DNA of 64,000 nt from a bacterium (GTDB taxonomy: Bacteria; Elusimicrobiota; Elusimicrobia; UBA1565; UBA9628), in contig JAKAQO010000005.1 of the NCBI GenBank assembly GCA_021822495.1, positions 80,852-144,851 of the forward strand, read 5' to 3'. Shown piece after piece: positions 1 through 8,776 of this stretch (positions within the stretch are counted from its first letter, which is position 1; each line of letters begins with the position of its first letter). The notes below the pieces were generated by a model. That model saw only the letters and a program-made list of their open reading frames with translations, had not been told where the DNA came from and searched no databases. The translations under genes were made by a program, and so were the position numbers.

Positions 1-3000
1 TATATTTCTACTTATACGTTTGCCAATCTGACCACTTATTATTGGCGCGTAAGAACTATTGATGGGTTCGGCGGAACCAGCCCCTGGTCCACAACCTTTA
101 GTTTTACCACTGATTTCTCAAGTCCAACGGCCGTCGGCGGAAGTTTCGCGACGCTCAACAGTCTCGGGGGGCTTGTTCCAGAAAATCAGGTCACGGTTCT
201 CCAGTCAGGCGTCACTGCTCAGATTAATATTACCGATATCGGTAGCGGGTTCTCCGCCTTTAATTCCTCAAATTATTCCGTCAGGTATTCCACCAACGCC
301 GGCCTCTCCTGGATTTCAGAACCCTTTTCCGCGCTCGCTTTTACGGGCTCTATCGGCCAAACCTCGACTCAAACCTTCACGGCCTACGGTCTTAATCTCG
401 CCGCCTCAACCAATTCTTATGTCTGCGGGGGAATTTCTCCTTGCGGCGCAACCAACCAAGTTGAATTTACTTTTTCCGATCAGGCCCTCAATTTCAGCAC
501 GGCCGGCCCTTTTGCCGTCATTGTAGATACTCATTCAACCGATGTTTTGGTCTCCACGGCCAATGTCGCGCCTTTGGGAATCCCCCAAAACACCTCGGTT
601 GCCTTTATCCGCCTGACCTTGAACAGTCTCACTGGAACCGCACCCTGGACCGGGCTCACGGTTCAAAGGCTCGGCAGTGGAACGGACGCGGATGTTCAAA
701 ACGTCGCCATCTACCGTGATAACGCGGGAACCGGAATATTTTCTCCCTCGGATACTCAAATCACCCAAAATGCGGTCTTTTCGGGGGGAATCGTCAATTT
801 AACAATGACCAATCCCGAGAGTATTACGACCTCGACCAAGACCTATTTCCTTGTCTATACCGCGGCCCCGGGGGCGCTGGTCGGAGATGGGCTCGCGGCG
901 GAAATTACATCAACCGCCTCTTTTACCTTCAGCAACGGATACCAGATGAGTTCGGCCCAGACGACGATTTATCCCTTGATCTCCAGCACCGCCACCGTGG
1001 TCGACGGTCCCAATTATCTCTACATCACTCCGGCGAGCCAAGCCCCCAACGATGCCCCGCCCGGAACAGCCAACATCGAGATGCTTTCTTTAAAAGCCTA
1101 TACGAATACTGGAACAAGCACTCTTTCCAAAATTGTATTTCATCTCCTAGGAACCGGGGCTTCTAATGACATCAGCTCCATCTCCATCTACAGAGACTCA
1201 AACGGCACTGGGGTTTATGCCCCCAATGACAGTTTGGTGACCAGCGGCTCGGACTCCTTTTTTAACGGAGTCTCAACCGTCGCTTTCACGACCACCATCG
1301 CCTCCGAAACCGTGACCACCTCTCCCATTTATTATTTCGTCCTCATCAGCTTGTCTCCGAACGCGCCATTAGGAGATACCTTAGGAATATCTATTTCCAC
1401 TACCTCGGACGTCGAGCTGATAGACGTCTTAGATACGACTACTTTTACGACCAGCCCCGCGGCCTCCTCTCTTTTGACCATTGAATACATCAATACCTTG
1501 AACGTTCAGGGAGTCAACCAAATCCCGTCCTCCCTTTTACAGGGTCAGCAATACGCCATTTTAAAAGCGAGTTTTACGGTTTCGACTGGGGAAACTTCGT
1601 TTAACGGAATCACTATCACGCGCATAGGACTCGGCCATGATTCGGATGTTTCGGCCGTCAGGGTGTGGCAGGACCCCGCTCCACCCGAGACCTTTAACCC
1701 CGCGACCTTTTTGCAGTTGAGTTCAGGAACCTTTGTGAACGGAAACGCGCAGCTAAACTTCCCGCTTCAAACCTTGTCCGCCGGAACCACCTACGTCTAT
1801 TACGTGACCTATAACATTAGTCCCACCGCCCTTCAGGGAGACACCTTGGGCGGAAGAATTACCAGTAATCTCGATATCTCAGACACCAATCCCGGAACGA
1901 CGATTGTCGGCAATTTCTCGATTAATTCGGCCACTTCCCCCGTGGTTCCAACAACCGCAGGGCTTTTTGTCAGCGCTCAAAATGTCGCCCCGAGTGATCT
2001 CTTGCAAGGCGCGACCAATCAACAAATGCTCAATTTGACGATGGATACCACTCAATACTCAGTTCTTTTGGGAGCTTTGACCTTTAATTCCTTGGGAACG
2101 GCTTCTTCTTCCGATATTTCGCGGGTGGAAGTCTACCAAGACCTCGTGGGAAACGGAATTTTAAATACATCGACCGACCCGCTTTTAAGCGCGGTTTCAT
2201 ACCCCTTTATCTCGGGAACCGGCATCATTCCCTTTTCGCCGGGAATCACCATCAGCACTATTCCCATCCGGCTTCTGGTCGCGGTAGACGTTTCAACCGG
2301 AGCCAATTATCTCAACAATGATTTTGGAATCGGAATTTCAACTCCCGCCAATATCTCAATCAACGCGCCCAATTTTGTCGTTCCCTCAACCACCACATTC
2401 CCGGCCGATTCAAGTATTATTCCCATTACGAAAGCCCCGGATGTCATGAGCGTTTTCCCGACTTCCTTGATGGATGTCAACGGCGTCGTTCAAGGCCAAA
2501 ACGCGCCGGCGGCGAAACTGAGTTTAGTCACCCAGCACAGTTCCGTGACCTGGACGACGATTTCCGTTCAAAGAAGCGGCACCCTGCCGGATTCGGGAGT
2601 TGATTCCGTCAATATTTATGACGACGTAGATCAAAATGGTGTTCTTGACTCTTCGGATGTCCTAGTGGGAAGCGCGCCCTTTGTTTCCGGAACAGCCAAT
2701 ATTTCTTTCTCCACCGCGCAACTGGTCAGCCCCGCAGGAGCGGATTATCTCATTACGCTTCAAATTGACCCTAACGCTACTCCGGGAGACACCATTGGAA
2801 TTTCCTTGTCCGGCGTGTCCAACTTTACCGTGTTGCCCCCGGACACCGTCTCGGGTTCAAGCCTTCCGTTTAACTCGGCCTTAGGGCCGGTTCTCAATAT
2901 TAAAACTCCCACTCAACCCATCGTCACTTTCCCGAACGGAGATTATTCCAGCTCCTTTGATTCGGTCGGCTTTATCTGGTATTCAACGGTCGCCGTCGGT

Positions 3001-3855
3001 TCCATTTCCAGCGCGGCCTATGCCGTGGGAACGACTCCCGGGGGAACCGATATCGCGCCGTATACCGCCATTCCTTTTGCGGCGTCTAGTTTCACCGCGA
3101 CCAATCTTCTCCTCTCTAACGGGGCCACTTATTATGTCTCGGTGGAAGCCACCTCTAACTACGGCTTTACCAGCCCGCCGGGAATCAGCCCCGGGTTTTT
3201 GGTTGATTTAATCACCCCAGGGTCGCCGACCAATCTCAGCGCCAATGTCGGCGTAAGCTCGATTTATCTGACCTGGGATCCGGGAACAGTCGGGCCCTCA
3301 GGCGCTTCGGGATATCTTCTCGAATATTCAGACGTCGAACATCCGACCTGGTATAACGCCAAGACCGGAGCGGTCACCGCCCTGGCCGCCGGCCCCCATG
3401 GAACTCTTTCGGCCAATTTCATTCCCTCTTCGCCGTTTTTGTTCAACAATCCGCCGCAAGGAACCCTTCTTTTCCGCGTTAGTTTAGTCAACGGCGCGGG
3501 GGTTCAAAGCGCCCCGTCCAATTCGATCAGGGTTCTCTTTGGAACGCAGTCAAACGCTGGAATATCGAACGTCTCATCCTATCCCAATCCCTTTAACTCA
3601 AATTCCGGAGTCGCGACTATCGTCTACACCTTGGATACTCCGGGGAATGTCTCCATTCAAATCTACAGCGTCTTTGGGAGTCTCGTCAAAAGCCTCTCTT
3701 ATTCTGGTGGAAGCGTGGGGGGGCAAGCCGGCGTCAATACCGTGACCTGGGACGGAACCGACTCAGGCGGACGCAAAGTCTCCAAGGGCATCTACATCGC
3801 CGTCCTCAAAGCCAATGGTATGAGCGTCCAATACAAAATCGGGGTCAATCACTGA
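1..3855 (+). CDS. Large secreted repeat protein with FN3-like and C-terminal FlgD-like domains (5' end outside window)
   Basis: The frame is open from base 1, so the gene is cut by the window edge; at least 1,284 residues are visible. The visible part holds an FN3-like start and then about five related blocks of roughly 155 residues, beginning near nt 560, 1030, 1510, 1980 and 2460. Each block has a 'YRDxxGTGxxSPSD' or 'YDDVDQNGVLDSSDVLV' stretch that resembles a dockerin-type calcium loop. Two FN3-like domains (about nt 2900-3530) follow, then a terminal domain with 'SYPNPFNS', 'VYTLDTPGNVSIQIYSVFG' and 'TWDGTDSGGRKVSKGIYIA'. That terminal pattern is known from FlgD-Ig/type IX-like sorting domains of outer-surface proteins. 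It is probably exported and may be an adhesin or enzyme scaffold; no catalytic domain was seen. It ends 7 bp inside the convergent transposase gene. Confidence 0.85.
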   Translation, partial: YISTYTFANLTTYYWRVRTIDGFGGTSPWSTTFSFTTDFSSPTAVGGSFATLNSLGGLVPENQVTVLQSGVTAQINITDIGSGFSAFNSSNYSVRYSTNAGLSWISEPFSALAFTGSIGQTSTQTFTAYGLNLAASTNSYVCGGISPCGATNQVEFTFSDQALNFSTAGPFAVIVDTHSTDVLVSTANVAPLGIPQNTSVAFIRLTLNSLTGTAPWTGLTVQRLGSGTDADVQNVAIYRDNAGTGIFSPSDTQITQNAVFSGGIVNLTMTNPESITTSTKTYFLVYTAAPGALVGDGLAAEITSTASFTFSNGYQMSSAQTTIYPLISSTATVVDGPNYLYITPASQAPNDAPPGTANIEMLSLKAYTNTGTSTLSKIVFHLLGTGASNDISSISIYRDSNGTGVYAPNDSLVTSGSDSFFNGVSTVAFTTTIASETVTTSPIYYFVLISLSPNAPLGDTLGISISTTSDVELIDVLDTTTFTTSPAASSLLTIEYINTLNVQGVNQIPSSLLQGQQYAILKASFTVSTGETSFNGITITRIGLGHDSDVSAVRVWQDPAPPETFNPATFLQLSSGTFVNGNAQLNFPLQTLSAGTTYVYYVTYNISPTALQGDTLGGRITSNLDISDTNPGTTIVGNFSINSATSPVVPTTAGLFVSAQNVAPSDLLQGATNQQMLNLTMDTTQYSVLLGALTFNSLGTASSSDISRVEVYQDLVGNGILNTSTDPLLSAVSYPFISGTGIIPFSPGITISTIPIRLLVAVDVSTGANYLNNDFGIGISTPANISINAPNFVVPSTTTFPADSSIIPITKAPDVMSVFPTSLMDVNGVVQGQNAPAAKLSLVTQHSSVTWTTISVQRSGTLPDSGVDSVNIYDDVDQNGVLDSSDVLVGSAPFVSGTANISFSTAQLVSPAGADYLITLQIDPNATPGDTIGISLSGVSNFTVLPPDTVSGSSLPFNSALGPVLNIKTPTQPIVTFPNGDYSSSFDSVGFIWYSTVAVGSISSAAYAVGTTPGGTDIAPYTAIPFAASSFTATNLLLSNGATYYVSVEATSNYGFTSPPGISPGFLVDLITPGSPTNLSANVGVSSIYLTWDPGTVGPSGASGYLLEYSDVEHPTWYNAKTGAVTALAAGPHGTLSANFIPSSPFLFNNPPQGTLLFRVSLVNGAGVQSAPSNSIRVLFGTQSNAGISNVSSYPNPFNSNSGVATIVYTLDTPGNVSIQIYSVFGSLVKSLSYSGGSVGGQAGVNTVTWDGTDSGGRKVSKGIYIAVLKANGMSVQYKIGVNH

Positions 3856-4523
3856 TATGAAAAAAAGGGGACAGTCCCCTTTTTGGGGGAAATCTCGAAA
3901 AAGGGGACTGTCCCCTTTTTTGGCCGCCCGATGCGGCGCTCAAGCCCCATTTCCTCTCTTATCTCTTGCTCACGCTCACCACCATACACTATTTCTTTAT
4001 AAAAATAAGCCCTCTCCTGGGCAGAATTTCCAAGAGATAAATAACCTGGGCTTTCCTCCAGAAAAGGGGACTGTCCCCTTTTTCCTGTATAGAATCCATA
4101 GCTGGACCAAGAGTAATCTTCCGGTTTTTTCACGATGGCTGCGCGAACGGGGTTTAACTCAATATAACGGCCACAGAAAAGCAGGCTTCTCTCCGTTGGC
4201 AACAAGACGCTTTTATAACGCCCCTGCCAGAGATGACCCACCAGAGAATTTTTTCCTCGGAAATAATCGGAATATCCCTGCAAAAGTCTTTGCATCGCCT
4301 TACCCAGGTCTTCCGCTTTTTGAACTTGAGCTAAGAAATGAACATGATTTGGCATTAGGACATAATGATACAGGTGAAAAGGATTTTTTTTCTTCGCCCA
4401 TTTCAGAAGAGCTAAGAATTTTTCATAATCTAAATCTTCCTGAAATATCTTCTGTCGGTTATTCCCACGAGCCATCAGATGATAAAACATTCCCTCAAGC
4501 ACATTTCTCCTCTGTCTTGGCAT
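3849..4523 (-). CDS. REP-associated tyrosine transposase (RAYT, Y1_Tnp/IS200-like family)
   Basis: The 224-residue protein has the HUH single-strand nuclease signature 'PNHVHFLA' near residue 60. It also has a downstream 'LLQGYSDYFRGKN' segment with the likely catalytic tyrosine and the family blocks 'HLWQGRYKS' and 'YIELNPVRA'. Members of this family act on REP palindromes. It sits among the GGGGAC(A/T)GTCCCC repeats: one pair lies inside its 3' coding end, another pair lies 70-130 bp upstream of its start, and a single copy lies within the coding sequence. These repeats are translated as 'KRGQSPF' and as two copies of 'KKGTVPFF' at the C-terminus, so the protein tail is made largely of repeat DNA. 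No terminal inverted repeats of an IS are visible. Family call is firm; activity is not known. Confidence 0.93.
   Translation of the reverse strand: MPRQRRNVLEGMFYHLMARGNNRQKIFQEDLDYEKFLALLKWAKKKNPFHLYHYVLMPNHVHFLAQVQKAEDLGKAMQRLLQGYSDYFRGKNSLVGHLWQGRYKSVLLPTERSLLFCGRYIELNPVRAAIVKKPEDYSWSSYGFYTGKRGQSPFLEESPGYLSLGNSAQERAYFYKEIVYGGEREQEIREEMGLERRIGRPKKGTVPFFEISPKKGTVPFFSYQ
3860..3921. repeat. Inverted pair of REP palindromes (REPIN-like)
   Basis: Cores GGGGACAGTCCCC at 3867-3879 and GGGGACTGTCCCC at 3903-3915 have opposite central bases, so they face each other 36 bp apart. Each is flanked by an A-run on the left and a T-run on the right. Both are translated within the C-terminus of the minus-strand transposase. 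Confidence 0.95.
4062..4083. repeat. Single REP palindrome inside the RAYT coding sequence
   Basis: Core GGGGACTGTCCCC (4066-4078) with flanking A4/T5 runs. It is read through in frame as 'KRGQSPF' by the minus-strand transposase gene, between the conserved 'SSYGFYTG' region and the tail. Confidence 0.95.
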
Positions 4524-6181
4524 ATCACCCCTCCTTTCCGCCTAGATTCTCTGCTATATTTCATACGGCAGAAACACAAAAAAAGTTCCCTCAAAAAAAG
4601 GGACAGTCCCTTTCTCGGTTAAAATTCCTAAAAAAAGGGACTGTCCCTTTTTTCTTATTTCTACTTCTCTCTTCCATATCGGCTTCCGCAGCCAGCAGCT
4701 TCTATGCCGGTTCTCCTAACGAAATTTTCCAGTTCGGAGCTGACGCCAGGGCCATGGGAATGGGAAACGCTTATACCGCAATCGCTGGCGGCGCGTCTTC
4801 TCTTTACTACAACCCCGCAGGACTCGGCCTTCTCAATGGTCCCGATATCAGCGCCATGCAGGCCAGTCTCATTGGCGGCGCGGCTTATGAAAATTTATCC
4901 TATGCCCAGAATTTTTCAAAGATGCCTGGAGCTTGGGGAGTTGAAGCCCTCAACATGGGCGTTGGAGGGGCCGAGCAAAGGGACTCTCAAAATAATTTGA
5001 CCGGAAGTTTTGGCTTTCAAGAAACCGGATATGGAGCGGGATTTGGATTGCGAAATGTCGTCATTCCAGGTTTATCATTGGGAGGATCTTTCCAAGGGCT
5101 CAGCCGAAGCTTAGGTGGAAGTTCTTCCGACATGCTCTATGGAGCCAATCTCGGCGCCCAATACGGCCCTTTTTTTGATAATATGGTGACCGCCGGACTC
5201 GTTCTCCAAAACGGCTTTAACGGAGCGCAAAACACCTTTGACCGGTTGCCTACGGTTCTACGCGCGGGCCTGGCCGTCACTCCCATCGACAATCTTCTTA
5301 TCTCCGCGGACTATGGAAACGACGGAGATTATGGAATAGGCGCGGAATATAGAATATGGATGTTCGCCCTGCGAGCCGGATATATGCCGGAAGGCCTCAC
5401 CTTTGGCGCTGGAATCTATTATAAATCAATGGAAGCCGATGTCGCGATGGTCAATGATCCGATTTTTGGAATGGGGGAGCGGTTTTCGATCAACTACCGA
5501 TTCGCGGGGAAGAAAAAAGAAAAGCCTCTCCAGACTTATACCAACAGTTATCTTGACGCCGCGAAAAAAGAACTTAATATTCGCAATTACCTCAGCGCGC
5601 AACTGGCTCTTGAAGAAGCGATGGGGATTGATCCAACCCAGATTCCCCAAATATGGAAGGAAAAACTCAAACTTCTTCAAGCGTTCAATCAATATTTAGA
5701 TCTCAAGAATCGACCGGATGAGGTTAAGACTCTTCTCGCTAATGATCCGGCGGCGATACTCGCCCAAAAATCGATTTTTTCTTATTTAGAGGGGCGTGAC
5801 GGCGATGCGATGATTTGGGCCTCCGTGGCCGCTGGAACGGCTCATAAATCCATGCCCTATATTGACTTTATCAAGACAATGGCTTATCTTACGAGTATGA
5901 AGGTTTCGGAAGGAGATTTGTTGCCGCCGGCCGAATATGTTTCCAAAAAAATGGAGACTGCTCTTCAGGACATTTATCAAAAACGCTTCGCGAATTCAGT
6001 CAGAGATTGCCAACAGGCCATTGTGGTCAACCCGAAAGAATCTTCCGCCTGGACTCGTCTTGGCAGCGCTTATTTTGCCTGGGGACACAAACAAGAAGCC
6101 AAAAAGGCTTATCAAAAAGCCCTGGAGCTCGATCCCAAGGATGAAAATCTTAAGAAATTCATGGAGATCTATATCAAATGA
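4517..6181 (+). CDS. PorV/UPF0164-like outer-membrane beta-barrel protein with C-terminal TPRs
   Basis: The mature part begins after a signal peptide ending 'SSISASAA'. It continues with the PorV/UPF0164 hallmark 'GADARAMGMGNAYTAIAGG' and 'LYYNPAGLG', then alternating barrel strands to about nt 5510, a linker, and TPR-like helices ending 'SAWTRLGSAYFAWGHKQEA' and 'AYQKALELDPKDENL'. The family includes outer-membrane proteins that partner with secretion systems and surface proteins, which suits the neighbouring FlgD-tailed protein. The start is uncertain. The signal peptide 'LKFLKKGTVPFFLFLLLSS' overlaps a REP repeat and has no ATG/GTG/TTG next to it. The only plausible initiator after the RAYT gene is TTG at 4517, which would add about 40 residues ahead of the hydrophobic core. 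The frame stays open back to 3857, antisense to the transposase. Confidence 0.85.
   Translation: MAYHPSFPPRFSAIFHTAETQKKFPQKKGQSLSRLKFLKKGTVPFFLFLLLSSISASAASSFYAGSPNEIFQFGADARAMGMGNAYTAIAGGASSLYYNPAGLGLLNGPDISAMQASLIGGAAYENLSYAQNFSKMPGAWGVEALNMGVGGAEQRDSQNNLTGSFGFQETGYGAGFGLRNVVIPGLSLGGSFQGLSRSLGGSSSDMLYGANLGAQYGPFFDNMVTAGLVLQNGFNGAQNTFDRLPTVLRAGLAVTPIDNLLISADYGNDGDYGIGAEYRIWMFALRAGYMPEGLTFGAGIYYKSMEADVAMVNDPIFGMGERFSINYRFAGKKKEKPLQTYTNSYLDAAKKELNIRNYLSAQLALEEAMGIDPTQIPQIWKEKLKLLQAFNQYLDLKNRPDEVKTLLANDPAAILAQKSIFSYLEGRDGDAMIWASVAAGTAHKSMPYIDFIKTMAYLTSMKVSEGDLLPPAEYVSKKMETALQDIYQKRFANSVRDCQQAIVVNPKESSAWTRLGSAYFAWGHKQEAKKAYQKALELDPKDENLKKFMEIYIK
4593..4653. repeat. Inverted pair of REP palindromes overlapping a signal peptide
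   Basis: Cores GGGACAGTCCC (4600-4610) and GGGACTGTCCC (4637-4647) lie 37 bp apart in opposite orientation. The second copy encodes 'KKGTVPFF', the basic and early hydrophobic part of the downstream PorV-like protein's signal peptide. Confidence 0.92.
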
Positions 6182-6243
6182 AAAAAAGGGGACAGTCCCC
6201 TTTTGGGGACATTTCTTTAAAAAAGGGGACAGTCCCCTTTTTT
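6181..6243. repeat. Direct pair of REP palindromes
   Basis: Two GGGGACAGTCCCC cores (6188-6200 and 6225-6237) lie 37 bp apart in the same orientation. They fill the gap between the PorV-like stop codon and the Shine-Dalgarno of the kinase fusion gene. Confidence 0.95.
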
Positions 6244-6257
6244 CTTTGGAGGTTGTC

Positions 6258-8771
6258 ATGGACATATTAATGATTATTTTTATCCCAAGTCTTTTTCTTG
6301 TGTTGGGAGCCCTGATGTTTATCGTCAGCCGGGTCATGGAGTTTTCACAATCCAACCGTTATTTCGCAAAACAACGAGGAAACAGTCTTATGTTTACACG
6401 TTTCATGACTCAAATCGCCATAGCGAAAAGCCAACTGGGAAAAAGGGCCCAGGAACTGGAAGCCCTCTCCATGCGTCTTCAAATGAACAATGAAGAGCTC
6501 GCGAGGCTCAACAATCTCAAGATGAAATTTCTTTCCATGGCGGTTCATGATATTCGAAACCCCTTGACCGCCATTACCGGCTATAGCGATATCCTGTCTC
6601 GCAACAAAAATATTGGTCCGAAAGAACAAGTCCTCTCGAAAATGATCTTGACCGCGACGCGGCAAATCAACCACCTCATGGGCGACTTGACCGATCTGGC
6701 CGTCATCGAAGCGGGAAAATTCAAGATGGAAATGGCGCCCTTTGATCTGGCCGGACTCATCCAAGAAGTCGGCGCGACGCTGGCTCCTGGAGCCTCTAAC
6801 AAAGGCGTCATTCTTTCTGTTCTGGAACCTCCGTCGGGAATCATCATCACCGCCGACCGCTACCGCATTTGGCGCGTTTTGACGAATCTTTTAGGCAACG
6901 CCGTCAAATTTACTCCCTCGGGCGGCCGCGTTGAACTGAGAGCCGAAGTCGCGGCGGGAATGGCCATGATTTCCGTTCAAGATAATGGTCCCGGAATTCA
7001 TCCCACCGAACGCCGAAAAATTTTTGAAAAATTCTACCAGTCAAAGCACATCAAGGATGAAAAGGCCCGCAAGGGCGGCTGGGGGCTGGGACTCGCCATC
7101 GCCCAAGAAATTGTTCAAGCTCACGGAGGGGAAATTGGGGTTGACAGCCGCGGTCTCGGGCATGGATCCACTTTTTGGGTTCGCATTCCTCTTAAAGCTC
7201 GGCGCCCCATTCGCTCTAGCCCCATGCGCCTTTCTCTTGCTTTAATCGGGTTTTTAGCTCTTTCTTTTATTCCGAAAAAAACTGGGGCTCAAACTGTTCC
7301 CTTTCTTGAAAAATCCAAGTTCGAGAAATCCCTAGAAACCAAGGTGGACGGGGTTCTCCTCAATATCCTGGGGCCCAATCGGGCCAAGGTCATCATCAAC
7401 GCGACCTTAAACTTTACCAAGACGGAAAGTTTTCAAACCGAAGGCGCAAGCGTCACAACCACAAAAACCTCGGGGCTACCTTATCTCTGGCAAGAGCCCA
7501 GCAAAACGGCGCAGCCCGAAGAACTTCTTCCTGGAGTGCCGCTTGATTCCGGAGGCCCTGCTCTTCCCATGCCACCGCCGTCAATTAAGGGATATAAAAA
7601 AGAAGATTCCTTTCCCGCCGAATTTATCAAGAGGTTGGATGTCACTCTCATTTTGGACAATTCCGTTAAGGGAAATCGCAGCGCCGAAATCGGCAAAATT
7701 ACATCCGACCTTCTCAATCTCAATCCCAAACGGGGGGATTCTTTAACCGTGGTCCACACCGAGTTTTCTCCTATTTGGAAAACCGTCTGGTATTCTCCGG
7801 CCACTGCGGGCATGCTTCTTAAATATATTTTGACCGGGTTTCTCTTTTTCATGGCCTTGATCGTCATCGCTATCGGATTCATAAAAATCGCCAACGCCAT
7901 GCGCATGATGGCTAACGCCCAAGCTCAGCAAATTTCCATGGAAATGAAGGGACTCGATGGCGAGGGGGGAAGCGGACCAGGAGGGCTTTTAGGACACAAT
8001 ACGCTCATGATTGGGGATCAAAAATCAGGAGAAAACGTCCCTGAGAATAAAAATGAACCCGTCATGTTCGACGTAGGGATGGATCAGGTAGAAACCCTGG
8101 CTCAAATGCTTCTCCCCGAACCGGCCAATAACATTGCCATTGTCGCGTCCCGCCTAACCCCGGATGTTTCGAAAAGACTCATTGAGGCCCTTCCCCCGGA
8201 ACTGGCGACGCAAGTCATCAGCCAACTCGCTCGTCCGCGCTTTATCGATCCGGAAATTATCGTCAACTTAAAGGAAGAGCTGGAACGGCGTCTTTCCGGC
8301 GCGGTGGGAGGCGTTCATTATCTCTCGGAACTCATGTCGGCCGCCAGCCAAAAGAGGCGCCATGAGATGCTCGAAGCCGTTCGCGCGCAAAACCCGAACC
8401 TCGCGGAAGAACTTAGAAAAAGAGTCTTTTTCATCGAGGATCTTTCAAAGCTGAGCCAACAGGAATGGTCATACCTCTTATCCTTGGTCACCTATCAAGA
8501 ATGGAGTGCGGCCCTTCATGAGGGACCCCAAGTGGTCGTCGAAGCCATTAAGCAAAATCTATCGGAAAAAGCCTGGGGGGTTCTTAGCGAAATGATTGAA
8601 ACGGCTTCTCCCAGCATAGAACAAGCGGAAATAGCGCAAGACAAAATCGGTCAAAGCGTCTCGGAACTCATCAAGGAACAGAGAATCAAGACCATCGCAC
8701 CACAATTGGGACTTCAGGTTCATGAATCTCCAATTGAGGAAGAAAAAGGCGCAGAAAGCAACAAAAAGTAA
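6258..8771 (+). CDS. Histidine kinase fused to FliF-like and FliG-like domains
   Basis: The start is ATG 6258 behind the Shine-Dalgarno GGAGG (837 residues); the frame is open further upstream, but that part overlaps the previous gene. Residues 1-28 are a membrane helix. A HisKA H-box 'SMAVHDIRNPLTAITGYSD' (His about 97) follows, then a HATPase with 'QDNGPGI' and 'GGWGLGLAIAQEIVQAHGG'. From residue about 323 a hydrophobic segment ('MRLSLALIGFLALSF') starts a FliF-like region ('KVDGVLLNILGPNRAKVIIN', 'LNLNPKRGDSLTVV') that ends in a membrane helix ('GFLFFMALIVIAIGF'). The C-terminal part is FliG-like ('LTPDVSKRLIEALPPELA', 'GGVHYLSELMSA', 'LAEELRKRVFFIEDLSKLS'). The implied topology (kinase inside, FliF loop outside, FliG inside) is coherent for one chain. 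An internal ATG at 7224 could also start a separate FliF-FliG protein, but it has no Shine-Dalgarno and there is no stop before it. The motAB genes follow. Confidence 0.85.
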   Translation: MDILMIIFIPSLFLVLGALMFIVSRVMEFSQSNRYFAKQRGNSLMFTRFMTQIAIAKSQLGKRAQELEALSMRLQMNNEELARLNNLKMKFLSMAVHDIRNPLTAITGYSDILSRNKNIGPKEQVLSKMILTATRQINHLMGDLTDLAVIEAGKFKMEMAPFDLAGLIQEVGATLAPGASNKGVILSVLEPPSGIIITADRYRIWRVLTNLLGNAVKFTPSGGRVELRAEVAAGMAMISVQDNGPGIHPTERRKIFEKFYQSKHIKDEKARKGGWGLGLAIAQEIVQAHGGEIGVDSRGLGHGSTFWVRIPLKARRPIRSSPMRLSLALIGFLALSFIPKKTGAQTVPFLEKSKFEKSLETKVDGVLLNILGPNRAKVIINATLNFTKTESFQTEGASVTTTKTSGLPYLWQEPSKTAQPEELLPGVPLDSGGPALPMPPPSIKGYKKEDSFPAEFIKRLDVTLILDNSVKGNRSAEIGKITSDLLNLNPKRGDSLTVVHTEFSPIWKTVWYSPATAGMLLKYILTGFLFFMALIVIAIGFIKIANAMRMMANAQAQQISMEMKGLDGEGGSGPGGLLGHNTLMIGDQKSGENVPENKNEPVMFDVGMDQVETLAQMLLPEPANNIAIVASRLTPDVSKRLIEALPPELATQVISQLARPRFIDPEIIVNLKEELERRLSGAVGGVHYLSELMSAASQKRRHEMLEAVRAQNPNLAEELRKRVFFIEDLSKLSQQEWSYLLSLVTYQEWSAALHEGPQVVVEAIKQNLSEKAWGVLSEMIETASPSIEQAEIAQDKIGQSVSELIKEQRIKTIAPQLGLQVHESPIEEEKGAESNKK

Positions 8772-8776
8772 AAGAA

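Noticed and set aside
3857-4516. Upstream extension of the PorV-like reading frame starting at ATG 3857
   Set aside because: It is antisense to the clearly conserved RAYT gene, and the real protein begins with a signal peptide near 4620. The open frame is an accident of the transposase's codon use.
5937-6257. Upstream extension of the kinase-FliF-FliG frame
   Set aside because: It overlaps the TPR part of the PorV-like gene in another frame and crosses two REP repeats. ATG 6258 has a good Shine-Dalgarno.
7224-8771. Separate fliFG gene starting at the internal ATG 7224
   Set aside because: Possible, since it begins with a signal-like helix, but there is no upstream stop and no Shine-Dalgarno, so the single fused gene is kept as the primary call.
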